Shown: positions 4,729 through 13,000 of the stretch, piece by piece
Position numbering within the stretch: the stretch's first letter is position 1
How the letters are laid out: every line of letters starts with the position of its first letter
DNA from: a virus
Length of the DNA stretch: 43,447 bases
Strand: one strand, 5' to 3'
Virus record (IMG/VR): IMGVR_UViG_3300032238_001356
Coordinates: 1-43,447 of that record
Notes under the pieces: generated by a model
Database searches by the model: none
What the model was told of the DNA's origin: nothing
What the model saw: only the letters and a program-made list of their open reading frames with translations
Made by a program: the position numbers and the translations under genes

Positions 4729-4938
4729 ATGTCCCCCATCCTCATCAAAGACGCCCGCCGTCAGCTTGACCGCCTGGATCTGATCTGCCGTGAAGGCGGG
4801 AAGCATCGGATCTACACCTGCCCCCGTCGCCCTGAGTTGCGCCTGACCCTGCCCCATCGCGGTTCGGGTTCGCGTCCTACCCTGTCCCCTGGGTTGACTC
4901 ATGCCTTCCATAAGTTTGTGGGGGCAGTCGCTGCCTAA
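4729..4938 (+). CDS. Small basic hypothetical protein (69 aa)
   Basis: The product starts MSPILIKDARRQLDRLDLIC and continues REGGKHRIYTCPRRPELRLT, then a Ser/Pro/Gly/Arg-rich tail. The excess of Arg and Lys suggests nucleic-acid binding, but that is only a guess. A GTG at 4708 is in frame and would add seven residues; ATG 4729 is preferred because 4708 lies inside the conserved leader hairpin. This is the last of the G+C-rich tiny genes. The 252 bases that follow (4939-5190) are non-coding and rich in palindromes. Confidence 0.6.
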   Translation: MSPILIKDARRQLDRLDLICREGGKHRIYTCPRRPELRLTLPHRGSGSRPTLSPGLTHAFHKFVGAVAA

Positions 4939-4973
4939 TTCGTTCGTGGGCAGTTCGTGGATGGGCAGTGTAT

Positions 4974-4995
4974 GGTATAACGTTAACGTTATGCC
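4974..4995. promoter_or_regulatory. 22-nt near-perfect palindrome at the composition junction
   Basis: The core ATAACGTTAACGTTAT (16 nt, perfect) is extended by GG.../...CC with one mismatch per arm. A DNA dyad this long, in a gap between an early-type gene array and the A+T-rich region, is a natural dimeric-repressor operator or replication-protein site. Other short dyads follow at 5019-5028 (AGTTTAAACT), 5091-5104 and 5147-5163. Confidence 0.5.
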
Positions 4996-5079
4996 CGCCC
5001 GCCGTGCCCCGTATAAAAAGTTTAAACTACCCTAACCTACAACGAACCAAAAAGGCGATCGAAATATCACATCAAATAA

Positions 5080-5093
5080 AAAAATTTTTGGGT
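5080..5093 (+). repeat. 14-nt direct repeat, copy 1
   Basis: AAAAATTTTTGGGT occurs here and again at 5175-5188, 95 bases apart. The second copy ends 2 bases before ATG 5191, so it may take part in expression of that gene. Confidence 0.5.
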
Positions 5094-5130
5094 GGATATC
5101 CGCCGTATACCCTTCTCGAAAAGTCTTATA

Positions 5131-5136
5131 TATAAT
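5131..5136 (+). promoter_or_regulatory. TATAAT -10 element for the gene at 5191
   Basis: A perfect TATAAT within TCTTATATATAATGG, with no good -35 at 16-18 bases. Transcription would run through a 7-bp hairpin (TTTGAGG-CTG-CCTCAAA, 5147-5163) before ATG 5191. Confidence 0.4.
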
Positions 5137-5174
5137 GGGAAAAATATTTGAGGCTGCCTCAAAAAAATCGCGGC

Positions 5175-5188
5175 AAAAATTTTTGGGT
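5175..5188 (+). repeat. 14-nt direct repeat, copy 2
   Basis: Exact second copy of AAAAATTTTTGGGT (first at 5080-5093), placed immediately upstream of ATG 5191, where a ribosome-binding site would be expected. Confidence 0.5.
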
Positions 5189-5190
5189 AT

Positions 5191-5358
5191 ATGGATTTCA
5201 TGCAGAGCACGTATAATATTTCCGCAAAGGGAAAGATTATTTTTAAGGATCTAAATGAAGAAGAATTCCAGAAAACCTGGAAGGAGCTCAATAATTTGGT
5301 TTCGATATATACGGATATTGATCGAGAGGACCTCACATATAAAATCGAAGTCTCTTGA
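5191..5358 (+). CDS. Small conserved cyanophage-type hypothetical protein (55 aa)
   Basis: The product is MDFMQSTYNISAKGKIIFKD, then LNEEEFQKTWKELNNLVSIY and TDIDREDLTYKIEVS. It has a beta strand (ISAKGKIIFKDL), an acidic helix and a last strand, as in a small family of the form Y.I..KG..IFK.L.E.EF...W..L recalled from T4-like cyanophages. ATG 5200 (Met4) is an alternative start. The stop TGA is embedded in the -35 box TTGACG of the next promoter. Function is unknown. Confidence 0.65.
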   Translation: MDFMQSTYNISAKGKIIFKDLNEEEFQKTWKELNNLVSIYTDIDREDLTYKIEVS

Positions 5359-5383
5359 CGAATTCTACAAAAAACTGTAAAAT
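5355..5383 (+). promoter_or_regulatory. Sigma70-type promoter for the glycosyltransferase-like gene
   Basis: TTGACG (5355-5360), a 17-base spacer and TAAAAT (5378-5383) with TG just upstream make this the best -35/-10 pair in the window. ATG 5407 is 23 bases past the -10. The leader ends AGTAAAACTC, which is repeated before ATG 6648. Confidence 0.65.
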
Positions 5384-5406
5384 TGATCTGAAAGTTAGTA
5401 AAACTC

Positions 5407-6180
5407 ATGGCAAAAGGATTCACTGTTAAGACTGTTGCACCGAAGGCACAAACCCCAGAAAAAGAGTGGGACTACGATGCAATTAAAGCAAGAATGCGTG
5501 GTAAAGGAATTGTATTCTGTTTACCTGGGCGAGGTTGCTCATTTCTCTTCCTGAAAAATTTCGTGCAACTTTGTTTTGATCTCGTCCAGAACGGGATGAG
5601 CATTCAAATTTCTCAAGACTATTCGTCGATGGTTAACTTTGCTCGATGCAAATGCTTAGGAGCAAATGTTCTCCGTGGACCAAAGCAAGTACCCTGGGAC
5701 GGCAAACTTCCCTACGATTATCAACTGTGGATTGATAGTGATATCGTATTCAATACAGAAATGTTCTGGCAACTCTGTGATATGTCTCTGCCTGCAGAAG
5801 GTGAGGAGCGTCCTATCTCTGCTGGATGGTATTGTACAGAGGATGGGCACACGACCTCAGTGGCTCACTGGTTAGAAGAAGATGATTTCCGTTCGAACGG
5901 TGGCGTTATGAATCACGAAACTCTTGAGACAATGAGCAAGCGCCGCAAGCCTTTCACTGTCGATTACACTGGTTTCGGTTGGGTACTGATTAAGAAGGGT
6001 GTTTTTGAAAATCTCGAATACCCCTGGTTTGCACCTAAGATGCAAGTCTTCGAGTCCGGCAATGTACAAGACATGTGTGGCGAGGATGTCTCATTCTGTC
6101 TAGATGCGAAGGACGCTGGCTTTGAAATCTGGTGTGATCCTCGTATTCGTGTTGGTCACGAAAAGACTAGAATCATCTGA
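5407..6180 (+). CDS. Glycosyltransferase-like protein (GT-A fold, 257 aa)
   Basis: After a polar N-terminus the protein has a strand KGIVFCLPGRGC, a helix FLFLKNFVQLCFDLVQNG, and then the D-x-D-type strand YDYQLWIDSDIVF (Asp-Ser-Asp, about residues 110-116). Later come PISAGWYC, TGFGWVLIKKGVFENL and the acidic site CGEDVSFCLDAKDAGFEIWC, followed by DPRIRVGHEK. DxD plus GEDV.FC..A...GF.IW.DP...VGH is the signature layout of GT-A-fold family-2-like transferases seen in cyanophages. Substrate and acceptor are unknown; modification of a phage or host surface glycan is only a possibility. The next gene starts at its stop (TGATG overlap). The start is supported by the promoter 23 bases upstream. 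Confidence 0.75.
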   Translation: MAKGFTVKTVAPKAQTPEKEWDYDAIKARMRGKGIVFCLPGRGCSFLFLKNFVQLCFDLVQNGMSIQISQDYSSMVNFARCKCLGANVLRGPKQVPWDGKLPYDYQLWIDSDIVFNTEMFWQLCDMSLPAEGEERPISAGWYCTEDGHTTSVAHWLEEDDFRSNGGVMNHETLETMSKRRKPFTVDYTGFGWVLIKKGVFENLEYPWFAPKMQVFESGNVQDMCGEDVSFCLDAKDAGFEIWCDPRIRVGHEKTRII

Positions 6181-6323
6181 TGTTTAATATTCTCTACGAT
6201 GGGCGCAAAATATATCAGAACCTCTCTTATGAAGAGTGTTCTGATATACTGCAAGAATTAGCAGAGAAATATTATGAAGACGATACTTACAATCCTGAAC
6301 TTATTGAACTGGAGGCATTATAA
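6180..6323 (+). CDS. Small conserved cyanophage protein (47 aa)
   Basis: The product is MFNILYDGRKIYQNLSYEEC, then SDILQELAEKYYEDDTYNPE and LIELEAL. The pattern F.ILYDGR.IY..LS.EEC..IL.ELA.KYY...Y.P.LIELE is recalled from cyanophage genomes as a short conserved hypothetical. The ATG overlaps the upstream stop by one base and the TAA overlaps the next ATG, indicating translational coupling in the order glycosyltransferase, this gene, then the basic protein at 6323. Role unknown. Confidence 0.7.
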   Translation: MFNILYDGRKIYQNLSYEECSDILQELAEKYYEDDTYNPELIELEAL

Positions 6324-6466
6324 TGGCTAAAAGGCCCTCTCTTACGAACAAAATCGTTATTGAATCAAAACCGAAGAAAAGCCGGCAGGGAGCTGGTAAA
6401 CATACTAAATATTCAGCAAGCAGCCGTAATGGCGCCGGTAAACGTTACAGAGGTCAAGGAAAATGA
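6323..6466 (+). CDS. Small basic conserved protein (47 aa)
   Basis: The product is MAKRPSLTNKIVIESKPKKS, then RQGAGKHTKYSASSRNGAGK and RYRGQGK. It is Lys/Arg/Ser/Gly-rich, unstructured-looking and highly basic, in the manner of ribosomal or nucleoid-type small proteins. The core KPKKSRQG.G..TKY.ASSRN...KRYRGQG is a conserved cyanophage motif from memory. Nucleic-acid binding is plausible but unproven. It starts on the previous stop and its own stop overlaps the next ATG (ATGA). Confidence 0.7.
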   Translation: MAKRPSLTNKIVIESKPKKSRQGAGKHTKYSASSRNGAGKRYRGQGK

Positions 6467-6582
6467 CTAGTTTCAAATGGGAAGCTGGATTCGGAGGAAC
6501 AATTGAAGAAGAAACTTCTTCAGAAACTCCTGCGGAAGAAACTCCTCCTACTGAAGAAGTACCACCTTCAGAACCTGCATAA
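6463..6582 (+). CDS. Tiny acidic Pro/Glu-rich protein (39 aa)
   Basis: The product is MTSFKWEAGFGGTIEEETSS, then ETPAEETPPTEEVPPSEPA. After a short aromatic/Gly head the remainder is a repetitive acidic E/T/P tail, expected to be disordered. It overlaps the preceding gene by four bases and is followed 10 bases later by a clear terminator, closing the 5407-6582 operon. The pairing of a very basic and a very acidic small protein is notable. No function is assigned. Confidence 0.55.
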   Translation: MTSFKWEAGFGGTIEEETSSETPAEETPPTEEVPPSEPA

Positions 6583-6592
6583 TGATTTTTTG

Positions 6593-6621
6593 AGCGTTTG
6601 GTATACCCGAACGCTTTTTTT
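6593..6621 (+). terminator. Rho-independent terminator closing the 5407-6582 operon
   Basis: AGCGTTTGG and CCCGAACGCT form a 9-10 bp stem (one G-T pair) around a short TATA-type loop. The Ts run on from the last stem base to 6621. It lies 10 bases after the stop at 6582. Confidence 0.85.
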
Positions 6622-6647
6622 GTATCAAAGTAATTTAAGTAAAACTC

Positions 6648-6848
6648 ATGTCTTATAGAGATTATCAGCAAAGCGGACATTATGTTGCACAGCACTTAGA
6701 ATCTGCCGGAATTTCTCAATTATATCAAAACGTTATGATTGGAGATATTCCTCTTCCTGCAGAATTTAATTCAGAGCAACCACCTGAGATTGTTACCGAA
6801 GCTCCTAAAAAGACAACTCGTAAGAGAACAACAAACCCCAAAGCATAA
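6648..6848 (+). CDS. Hypothetical protein (66 aa) with basic tail
   Basis: The product begins MSYRDYQQSGHYVAQHLESA, followed by GISQLYQNVMIGDIPLPAEF, a Glu/Pro linker and a basic C-terminus (KKTTRKRTTNPKA). The leader AGTAAAACTC just before ATG is identical to that of the glycosyltransferase gene, which supports this start. The Lys/Arg/Thr tail resembles a nucleic-acid-binding or disordered extension. It lies between a terminator (6621) and the late module. The family is not identified with confidence, though similar short proteins occur in cyanophages. Confidence 0.6.
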   Translation: MSYRDYQQSGHYVAQHLESAGISQLYQNVMIGDIPLPAEFNSEQPPEIVTEAPKKTTRKRTTNPKA

Positions 6849-6854
6849 AACGCT

Positions 6855-7454
6855 ATGGATTCCGATCTAGAATGGAATTCTATACATTCAGAAGACCTTT
6901 GGATATACAATAAGTTATATCTAAGTTTGAGATTGGGATATCATTGTGGTCCTGTTGGAGTATCTGTAAAAAAACCTGGACATTATATTGTAAGACCTTC
7001 GTTTAATTTGCTTGGAATGGGTCGCCATGCACGTATTGAATGGATAGAAAACTCTACTGATCATTTCCATCCATCAGAATTTTGGTGTGAGATCTTTGAA
7101 GGAGATCATATTAGTGTTGATTATCATTATCAACAACAAGAATTAACAGTATTAGGTGAAAGACATACAGAAAATCCACTGTATAAGTGGAAAAAATGGT
7201 CAAGGATCGATAAAAAAATAAAATTTCCTTCAATTCTATCTGCATTGAAGGGGGATTATGAATGGATTAATTGTGAATTCATTGGTAATCAACTCATTGA
7301 AGTTCATTTTAGGCAAAATCCAGACTTTAGATATGGAAATTCAGTCGCAATTCCAGTTTGGAATGATGAAGTTGTTAAAGATAATTCAAATTTACTATTT
7401 GTGGAAGATAGTGATTACCTAAGAAAAGGATTTTTGATTGATATCACGGGATAG
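6855..7454 (+). CDS. Conserved hypothetical protein (199 aa)
   Basis: The protein starts MDSDLEWNSIHSEDLWIYNK. It contains LRLGYHCGPVGVSVKKPGHY and IVRPSFNLLGMGRHARIEWI, then HFHPSEFWCEIFEGDHISVD. The central VRP..N..GMG segment loosely recalls nucleotide-grasping folds, but no complete ATP-grasp motif is visible, so that reading is not adopted. The protein is soluble, aromatic- and His-rich, and mostly beta. It starts 6 bases after the previous stop. A/T-rich codon use matches the late region rather than the G+C-rich tiny genes. Confidence 0.65.
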   Translation: MDSDLEWNSIHSEDLWIYNKLYLSLRLGYHCGPVGVSVKKPGHYIVRPSFNLLGMGRHARIEWIENSTDHFHPSEFWCEIFEGDHISVDYHYQQQELTVLGERHTENPLYKWKKWSRIDKKIKFPSILSALKGDYEWINCEFIGNQLIEVHFRQNPDFRYGNSVAIPVWNDEVVKDNSNLLFVEDSDYLRKGFLIDITG

Positions 7455-7471
7455 GAACCCCGTAAAAAGTT

Positions 7472-7488
7472 CTGATTTACCAAATCAG
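7472..7488 (+). promoter_or_regulatory. Hairpin touching the Shine-Dalgarno of the gene at 7498
   Basis: CTGATTT-ACC-AAATCAG is a perfect 7-bp stem with a 3-base loop. The 3' arm ends in CAG, which is also the start of CAGGAG, the Shine-Dalgarno sequence for ATG 7498. Folding could limit ribosome access. Confidence 0.4.
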
Positions 7489-7497
7489 GAGAACAAC

Positions 7498-7668
7498 ATG
7501 GAAAAAACTGGATTACTCAGAGAAATTTCTGAGGACGATATGACTCCCAAAAAGCATAACTTCGAAGTTCAAAATGAAATTCATGAAAGAATTAGAAATG
7601 ATGAAGATTATGACGATTGGGAATATGGAACTGAACCAATTTATCAGAAAAAAATCCTAAAAGAATAG
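7498..7668 (+). CDS. Small acidic hypothetical protein (56 aa)
   Basis: The product begins MEKTGLLREISEDDMTPKKH and continues through an acidic helix to DDWEYGTEPIYQKKILKE. An in-frame ATG at 7438 would add 20 residues but overlaps the preceding gene. ATG 7498 is chosen because AGGAG lies 6 bases upstream. The stop is followed immediately by the late promoter core at 7669-7677. No family is recognised. Confidence 0.55.
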   Translation: MEKTGLLREISEDDMTPKKHNFEVQNEIHERIRNDEDYDDWEYGTEPIYQKKILKE

Positions 7669-7677
7669 TAATAAATA
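7669..7677 (+). promoter_or_regulatory. T4-type late promoter core before gp25
   Basis: TAATAAATA, close to the T4 late consensus TATAAATA, 31 bases before ATG 7709. The same nonamer occurs before gp18 (40117-40125) and gp20 (43076-43084). Late promoters of this type need the phage sigma factor gp55 and the sliding clamp (known for T4). Confidence 0.65.
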
Positions 7678-7708
7678 AGTTAGAATTATAATAAAAACTT
7701 CATAGTAA

Positions 7709-8110
7709 ATGCCTCTAGAGAGAATTAGTCAATCTTTTAAAGATACAAGTTTATCATTTCAGTCTAATCCACTGAGTAGAGATCTTGTAGCTTTAAAAAA
7801 TGAAAATGCAATTTCTAGAGCATTGAGAAATTTGGTCTTTACTCAACGTGGAGAAAGATTTTTTGATCCCTTTTACGGAACAAACGTACAAAAACTACTC
7901 TTTGATAATTTAGACTACATTACTGCTTCATCAATCAAAGATGAAATCACTCAGGCAATTAATAATTATGAACCAAGAGTAGTTTTAAATTCGGTAGAGG
8001 TGAATCCAAATTATGATCAAAATCAATTTGACATTATTGTAAGTTATAGAATTGTTGGAATTGATGTACCTGCTCAGCAATTATCATTCGCATTACTACC
8101 CACCAGATAA
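7709..8110 (+). CDS. gp25: Baseplate wedge subunit gp25 (lysozyme-like)
   Basis: This 133-residue protein has the length of T4 gp25 (132). Its typical core includes NENAISRALRNLVFTQRGER and FFDPFYGTNVQKLLFDN, followed by a strand pair ending LSFALLPT. The gp25 family is conserved in contractile systems (also as a type VI secretion baseplate protein), where it joins gp6 and gp53 in the wedge core near the tube. The gene is the first of the late module, 31 bases after a TAATAAATA promoter, and abuts gp6 with no gap. The assignment is confident from sequence pattern and position. Confidence 0.93.
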   Translation: MPLERISQSFKDTSLSFQSNPLSRDLVALKNENAISRALRNLVFTQRGERFFDPFYGTNVQKLLFDNLDYITASSIKDEITQAINNYEPRVVLNSVEVNPNYDQNQFDIIVSYRIVGIDVPAQQLSFALLPTR

Positions 8111-10036
8111 ATGCCTCTAGTAAATTTTACAAATCTAGATTTTGATCAGATCAAAGTCAGTCTTAGGGATTACCTAAAAGCTAACTCTAATTTTACTGAC
8201 TATGATTTTGATGGATCTAATTTGTCGGCAATTTTAGAACTATTAGCATATAACACATATATTAATTCTTATAATGCAAACATGCTCAGTAATGAGGTGT
8301 TTATTGATAGTGCGACTCTAAGAGAAAATATTGTAGCACTTGCTAGAAATATTGGATATATTCCAAGATCAGCTAAATCATCAAAAGCAACAGTAAGTTT
8401 TTTTATTGATACTACAGATATCAATTTGGGTTTAAAACCCCTTACAATGACTTTAAAAAAAGGTCTTGCATTTACTTCGGATAATTTTTTTGGTGATAAT
8501 TATGCATTTTCAATTCCACATGATATCACAGTACCTGTAATCAATAATACTGCAAGTTTTGATGAGATTGATATCTATGAGGGATCTTATTTAACTTCAA
8601 CTTTTACTTATGATATCAATAATGATAATCAAAGATTTATTCTTGATAATGCAAATATTGATATTAACTTAATAAATGTTTTGGTAAGAGATACTAAAGA
8701 TAGTTCTGTTACTAGAAAGTTTAAGGTAGTAGACAATCTTTTTGGTGTTACTGGCGAATCTAGAGTTTGTTTTATTCAAGAGATTGAAGATCAAAGATAT
8801 GAGTTGATCTTTGGAGATGGAATATTTGGAAAAAAATTAGAAAAAGGAAATTATATTGAAGTATCATACAATGTAACTAATGGGGAACGTGGTAATGGGA
8901 TTTCAAATTTCAACTATAATGGAAGAATAGTTGATAATAACGGAAATATTATCACAAGCGGATTTTCAATTATTCAAACACTTTCTCCAACTCAAGGAGG
9001 ATCTGAAATTGAATCTGTAGCATCTATTAGAAAATATGCTCCCAGAATATATTCTGCACAAAATAGAGCAGTAACTGCTGCTGATTATGAAGCAATTATT
9101 CCAAAAATTTATAAAGATACTGAATCGGTTTCAACTTTTGGTGGAGAAGATTTAAATCCTCCACAGTACGGTAAAGTTTTTATTGTAATCAAACCAAAAT
9201 CTGGTAATTATCTAGCAAATAGTATTAAAGAAAATATCAAGAATCAACTTAAAAAATACAATGTCGCTGGAATTGTAACTGAAATTATAGATTTAAAATA
9301 CATCTATGTTGAAGTATATTCAACTGTTAATTATAACTCAAATTTTGCTCAGAGTTCTGAATATGTTTCATCTCTTGTTCATGAGAACGTAACAAAATAT
9401 GCAAAATCATCTGAATTAAATAAGTATGGCGCTAAGTTTAAATACAGTAAGTTCTTAAAAATTATTGATGAAAGTCATGAATCAATTACATCCAATATTA
9501 CCAAAGTTGAGATGAGAAGAGATCTTAGAGCTGCTATTGATAAATTTGCCGAATATGAAATTTGTTACGGAAATCAAATTCACATTAAAGATTGTGATGG
9601 ATTCAATATTAGATCTTCTGGATTTAAAGTATCTGGAATCGTTGATACAGTTTACCTTGCAGATCTTCCAAACGCTAATAAAAAGAAAGGAACAATTTTC
9701 TTATTTAAAATAAACTCTTCAAAGGGTTATTCAATTGTAAGAAAATCAGTTGGAAGTATTGATTATATAAAGGGAGAAATTAAAATTAAACCGATTAAGA
9801 TTACGTCAACTAGTAAATTTAAAGGAGACAACGTTATAGAAATATCTACTATTCCTGAATCTGATGATGTAATTGGAAAACAGGATCTTTATCTTCAACT
9901 AGATATTAATAACAGTATATTTACTGTTATTCCTGATGATATTTCTTCTGGTTTAGATCCCGCTGGATCTAATTATTATAATAAAAATTCTAATTTACTT
10001 TCCAGTTACATCAACGTAGGACTAATAAGAGCGTAA
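8111..10036 (+). CDS. gp6: Baseplate wedge subunit gp6
   Basis: The 641-residue product is close to T4 gp6 (660). Conserved N-terminal features are visible: FTNLDFDQIKVSLRDYLKAN, then FDGSNLSAILELLAYNTYIN and MLSNEVFIDSATLRENIV. A long J-like beta-rich middle follows, with YELIFGDGIFGKKL and the segment YAPRIYSAQNRAVTAADYEA. Gp6 forms the inner ring of the baseplate, linking wedges through dimers (known for T4), and is related to gpJ-type proteins. It begins at the base after the gp25 stop and is followed 4 bases later by the giant gp7-like gene. Start and family are well supported. Confidence 0.93.
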   Translation: MPLVNFTNLDFDQIKVSLRDYLKANSNFTDYDFDGSNLSAILELLAYNTYINSYNANMLSNEVFIDSATLRENIVALARNIGYIPRSAKSSKATVSFFIDTTDINLGLKPLTMTLKKGLAFTSDNFFGDNYAFSIPHDITVPVINNTASFDEIDIYEGSYLTSTFTYDINNDNQRFILDNANIDINLINVLVRDTKDSSVTRKFKVVDNLFGVTGESRVCFIQEIEDQRYELIFGDGIFGKKLEKGNYIEVSYNVTNGERGNGISNFNYNGRIVDNNGNIITSGFSIIQTLSPTQGGSEIESVASIRKYAPRIYSAQNRAVTAADYEAIIPKIYKDTESVSTFGGEDLNPPQYGKVFIVIKPKSGNYLANSIKENIKNQLKKYNVAGIVTEIIDLKYIYVEVYSTVNYNSNFAQSSEYVSSLVHENVTKYAKSSELNKYGAKFKYSKFLKIIDESHESITSNITKVEMRRDLRAAIDKFAEYEICYGNQIHIKDCDGFNIRSSGFKVSGIVDTVYLADLPNANKKKGTIFLFKINSSKGYSIVRKSVGSIDYIKGEIKIKPIKITSTSKFKGDNVIEISTIPESDDVIGKQDLYLQLDINNSIFTVIPDDISSGLDPAGSNYYNKNSNLLSSYINVGLIRA

Positions 10037-10040
10037 TAAT

Positions 10041-13000
10041 ATGATCAATTCAAAAGTTAAAGTTAGCACTATTTTAGAATCTCAACTTCCTTTATTTGTA
10101 AGAGAAGAATTTCCTCTTGCAACAGAATTTTTATCACAGTATTATGATTCTATAGAATTTCAAGGGGCTGCTTCTGACTTATTGAACAACATTGATCAAT
10201 ACGTTAAAGTTAATAATTTAACATCGTTAGTTAAAAAAACAACAACTTCTGAAGATATTGAGTCATATTCAACAACAATCTTAGTAGATTCTACAAAAGG
10301 ATTTACTGAAGATTATGGATTATTAAAAATTGATGATGAATTAATCACTTATACTGGAATTACTACAAATTCTTTTACTGGATGTATTCGAGGATTTAGT
10401 GGAATTACCTCATATAGAAGTCCTAATGATCCAGAAAATTTAGTTTTCAAAGAATCAATTTCAACATCTCACCAAAAAGGGTCTACGGTTAACAACCTCA
10501 GTATTTTATTTTTAGAAGAATTTTTAACAAAAGTAAAAAAACAATTTACTCCAGGATTTGATGGTAGGCAACTTGATGAAGATTTGAACCAAAATGTTTT
10601 TATCAAACATGCTAGAGATTTTTATTCAGCAAAAGGCACTGACGAATCGTTCAAAATTTTATTTAAAGCTTTATATGGTGAAAATGTTAACATTATAAAG
10701 CCAAGAGATTATGTATTTCAAACATCAGATGCTCGTTATATTGTAACAAAAGACCTTGTAGTTGAAGCAATATTGGGGGATCCTTTAAAATTAGTCAATA
10801 AAACTTTAAATCAAGATAAAACAGATTACTCTCCTTTTGGATACGGATCAATTTCCGCAGTTGAACAAATTACAAGGGATAATAGAGATTATTATATTGT
10901 TAAACTTGATTATGAAAACGATAAGGATATCACTCTAAAAGGGTCTATATACGGCGAATTTTCAATTCACCCCAAGACATTCGTTATCAATACGGAAGAC
11001 CTTGCAGAGGGTTCTACGGTCCTCTCTGTGGATTCTACAGTAGGGTTTCCAAACTCAGGAACAATCATTTTAAAAACATATTATTATACAAATAATGAAG
11101 TTAGTGCTATTGAAGAAATTCCTATTTCTTATGGAAGAAAAACAATTAATGAATTTTTGGATTGCTCAGGAATTCCACAAATTTTAAAAACAAATGTATA
11201 TGAAGTTAGAATTGATGATTATGCATATGGTTACGACGATGATGGAAATATAATCAAAGTCAGAGTTTCTGGAGTTATTTCTGATTTAGATATTCCATCA
11301 AAACTATCATCATGTTTTAAAGGAGATAATATTAATGTTATTACTTTAGGAAAAAAAGGAACTACCACTAAGGAAAATGATTGGGTATATAATATTACAA
11401 ACACATATAATGTAAAATCAATATCTTTGAATAGTTCTGATGGAATTTCAAATCAGTCATATTTGATTACAACTTATGATAGCCATATTATTACTAGATT
11501 TGACTCTATTATTTTAGAATCTCAAAATGGAAAAATAATCACAGGAAAAGTAACTAAAGTTCCCAAAGATAATCAACTGATTGTTTCCAATACGGGATCT
11601 ATTGATACTACATTATCATACACTATTACTAAGCAGTTATCTAGACCTAGAGTTGCAAATTATCCCGAAGCAAATTCATATAACGCAAATATTCAAAATG
11701 TTTATTTTGATTTAGACAACAAGGATTCTCTTTATGTGGCTGCAGGTTCACTTCCAAATTATGAAGAAACTTTAGACTTAAGAGATTTTTCAAAGACATT
11801 TAATGCGAATTTAAATGAAAGTGAGGAGATTGTTTTTGAGTCTAAGCATTCATTTTATACTGGTGATGGTGTAGTTTATATTCCAGGATCTGAAGATAAT
11901 AAATTGAATATATCCGAAGGAGTTTATTTTGTAAAGAAAATAAATGATTATACAATTAAACTTGCTAGAAGTAGATCAAATATTAATACTGAAGAATTTT
12001 TAAGTATCACAGGCATTACTACAGGAAACGTAAATAAATTTGAATACTTTGATTTTGCGTATCAAAAATTAGATCCACAAAATTTAATTAGAAAAATATC
12101 AAAACCAAATGACGATTCTGGAACTTATCCAACTCCTTCAGGATTTGTCGGCATTCTTAAGAATGGCGTTGAAATTTTAAACTATAAATCTAAAGATTTC
12201 ATTTATTACGGATCAATTGATTCAGTATCAGTTTTATCTCCAGGAAGTGGATATGATATTATAAATCCACCAGTTTTGTCTATATCTGATGAAGTTGGTG
12301 CCGGATGTACGGGATTTTGTGCTGTAACAGGAAATCTTTCTAGAATTGAAATTGTTGATGGTGGATTTGATTATCTAGAAAATCCAACTATCAAAATTAG
12401 TGGAGGAAATGGAAGAGGAGCAAGAGTAGAACCTCATTTAGTATCAGTTGATCATGTGGTTGAATTTAATTCAACAAAAGTTGGTGGAGCAGTTGATACT
12501 GCGAATAGTATTATTGGATTTTCATCTGCTCACAGATTTAGAGATGGTGAAAAGATTTTCTATAAGACATATGGACAACAAGGTCTTGTTGGATTATCTA
12601 CAGATTCTGGATATTATGTTTCTGTTTTATCTCCAACTCAAATAAAACTTTATGAAACAAGAAATGATGCTTTACTGAAATCTGATAATTGGATAGGAAT
12701 TGGAACAACTGGATATGGTGTTGGAAAACATGCATTTAAAGCTCAAGTTAAGAAAAAAATTCTTGGGTCTGTAAGAGTAATAAGTCCAGGAATAAATTAC
12801 CAAAATAGGCAGACAGCAGTTAATTTAGATGATACTAGAGGATTGAATTCAATTGATCTAGCAACATCTTCCATTAAAATTCTAAATCATGGATATTCCA
12901 CTGGAGAAAAAATTATATATTCTTCAACAGGATCATTTATTGGAGGATTATCTAATGAAATTTATTACGTAACAAAAATTGATAGGGATAGATTTAAATT

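Noticed and set aside
6855-7454. ATP-grasp enzyme reading of the 199-aa protein
   Set aside because: Only a loose GMG-type segment is seen; the ordered set of ATP-binding and metal-binding residues cannot be identified.
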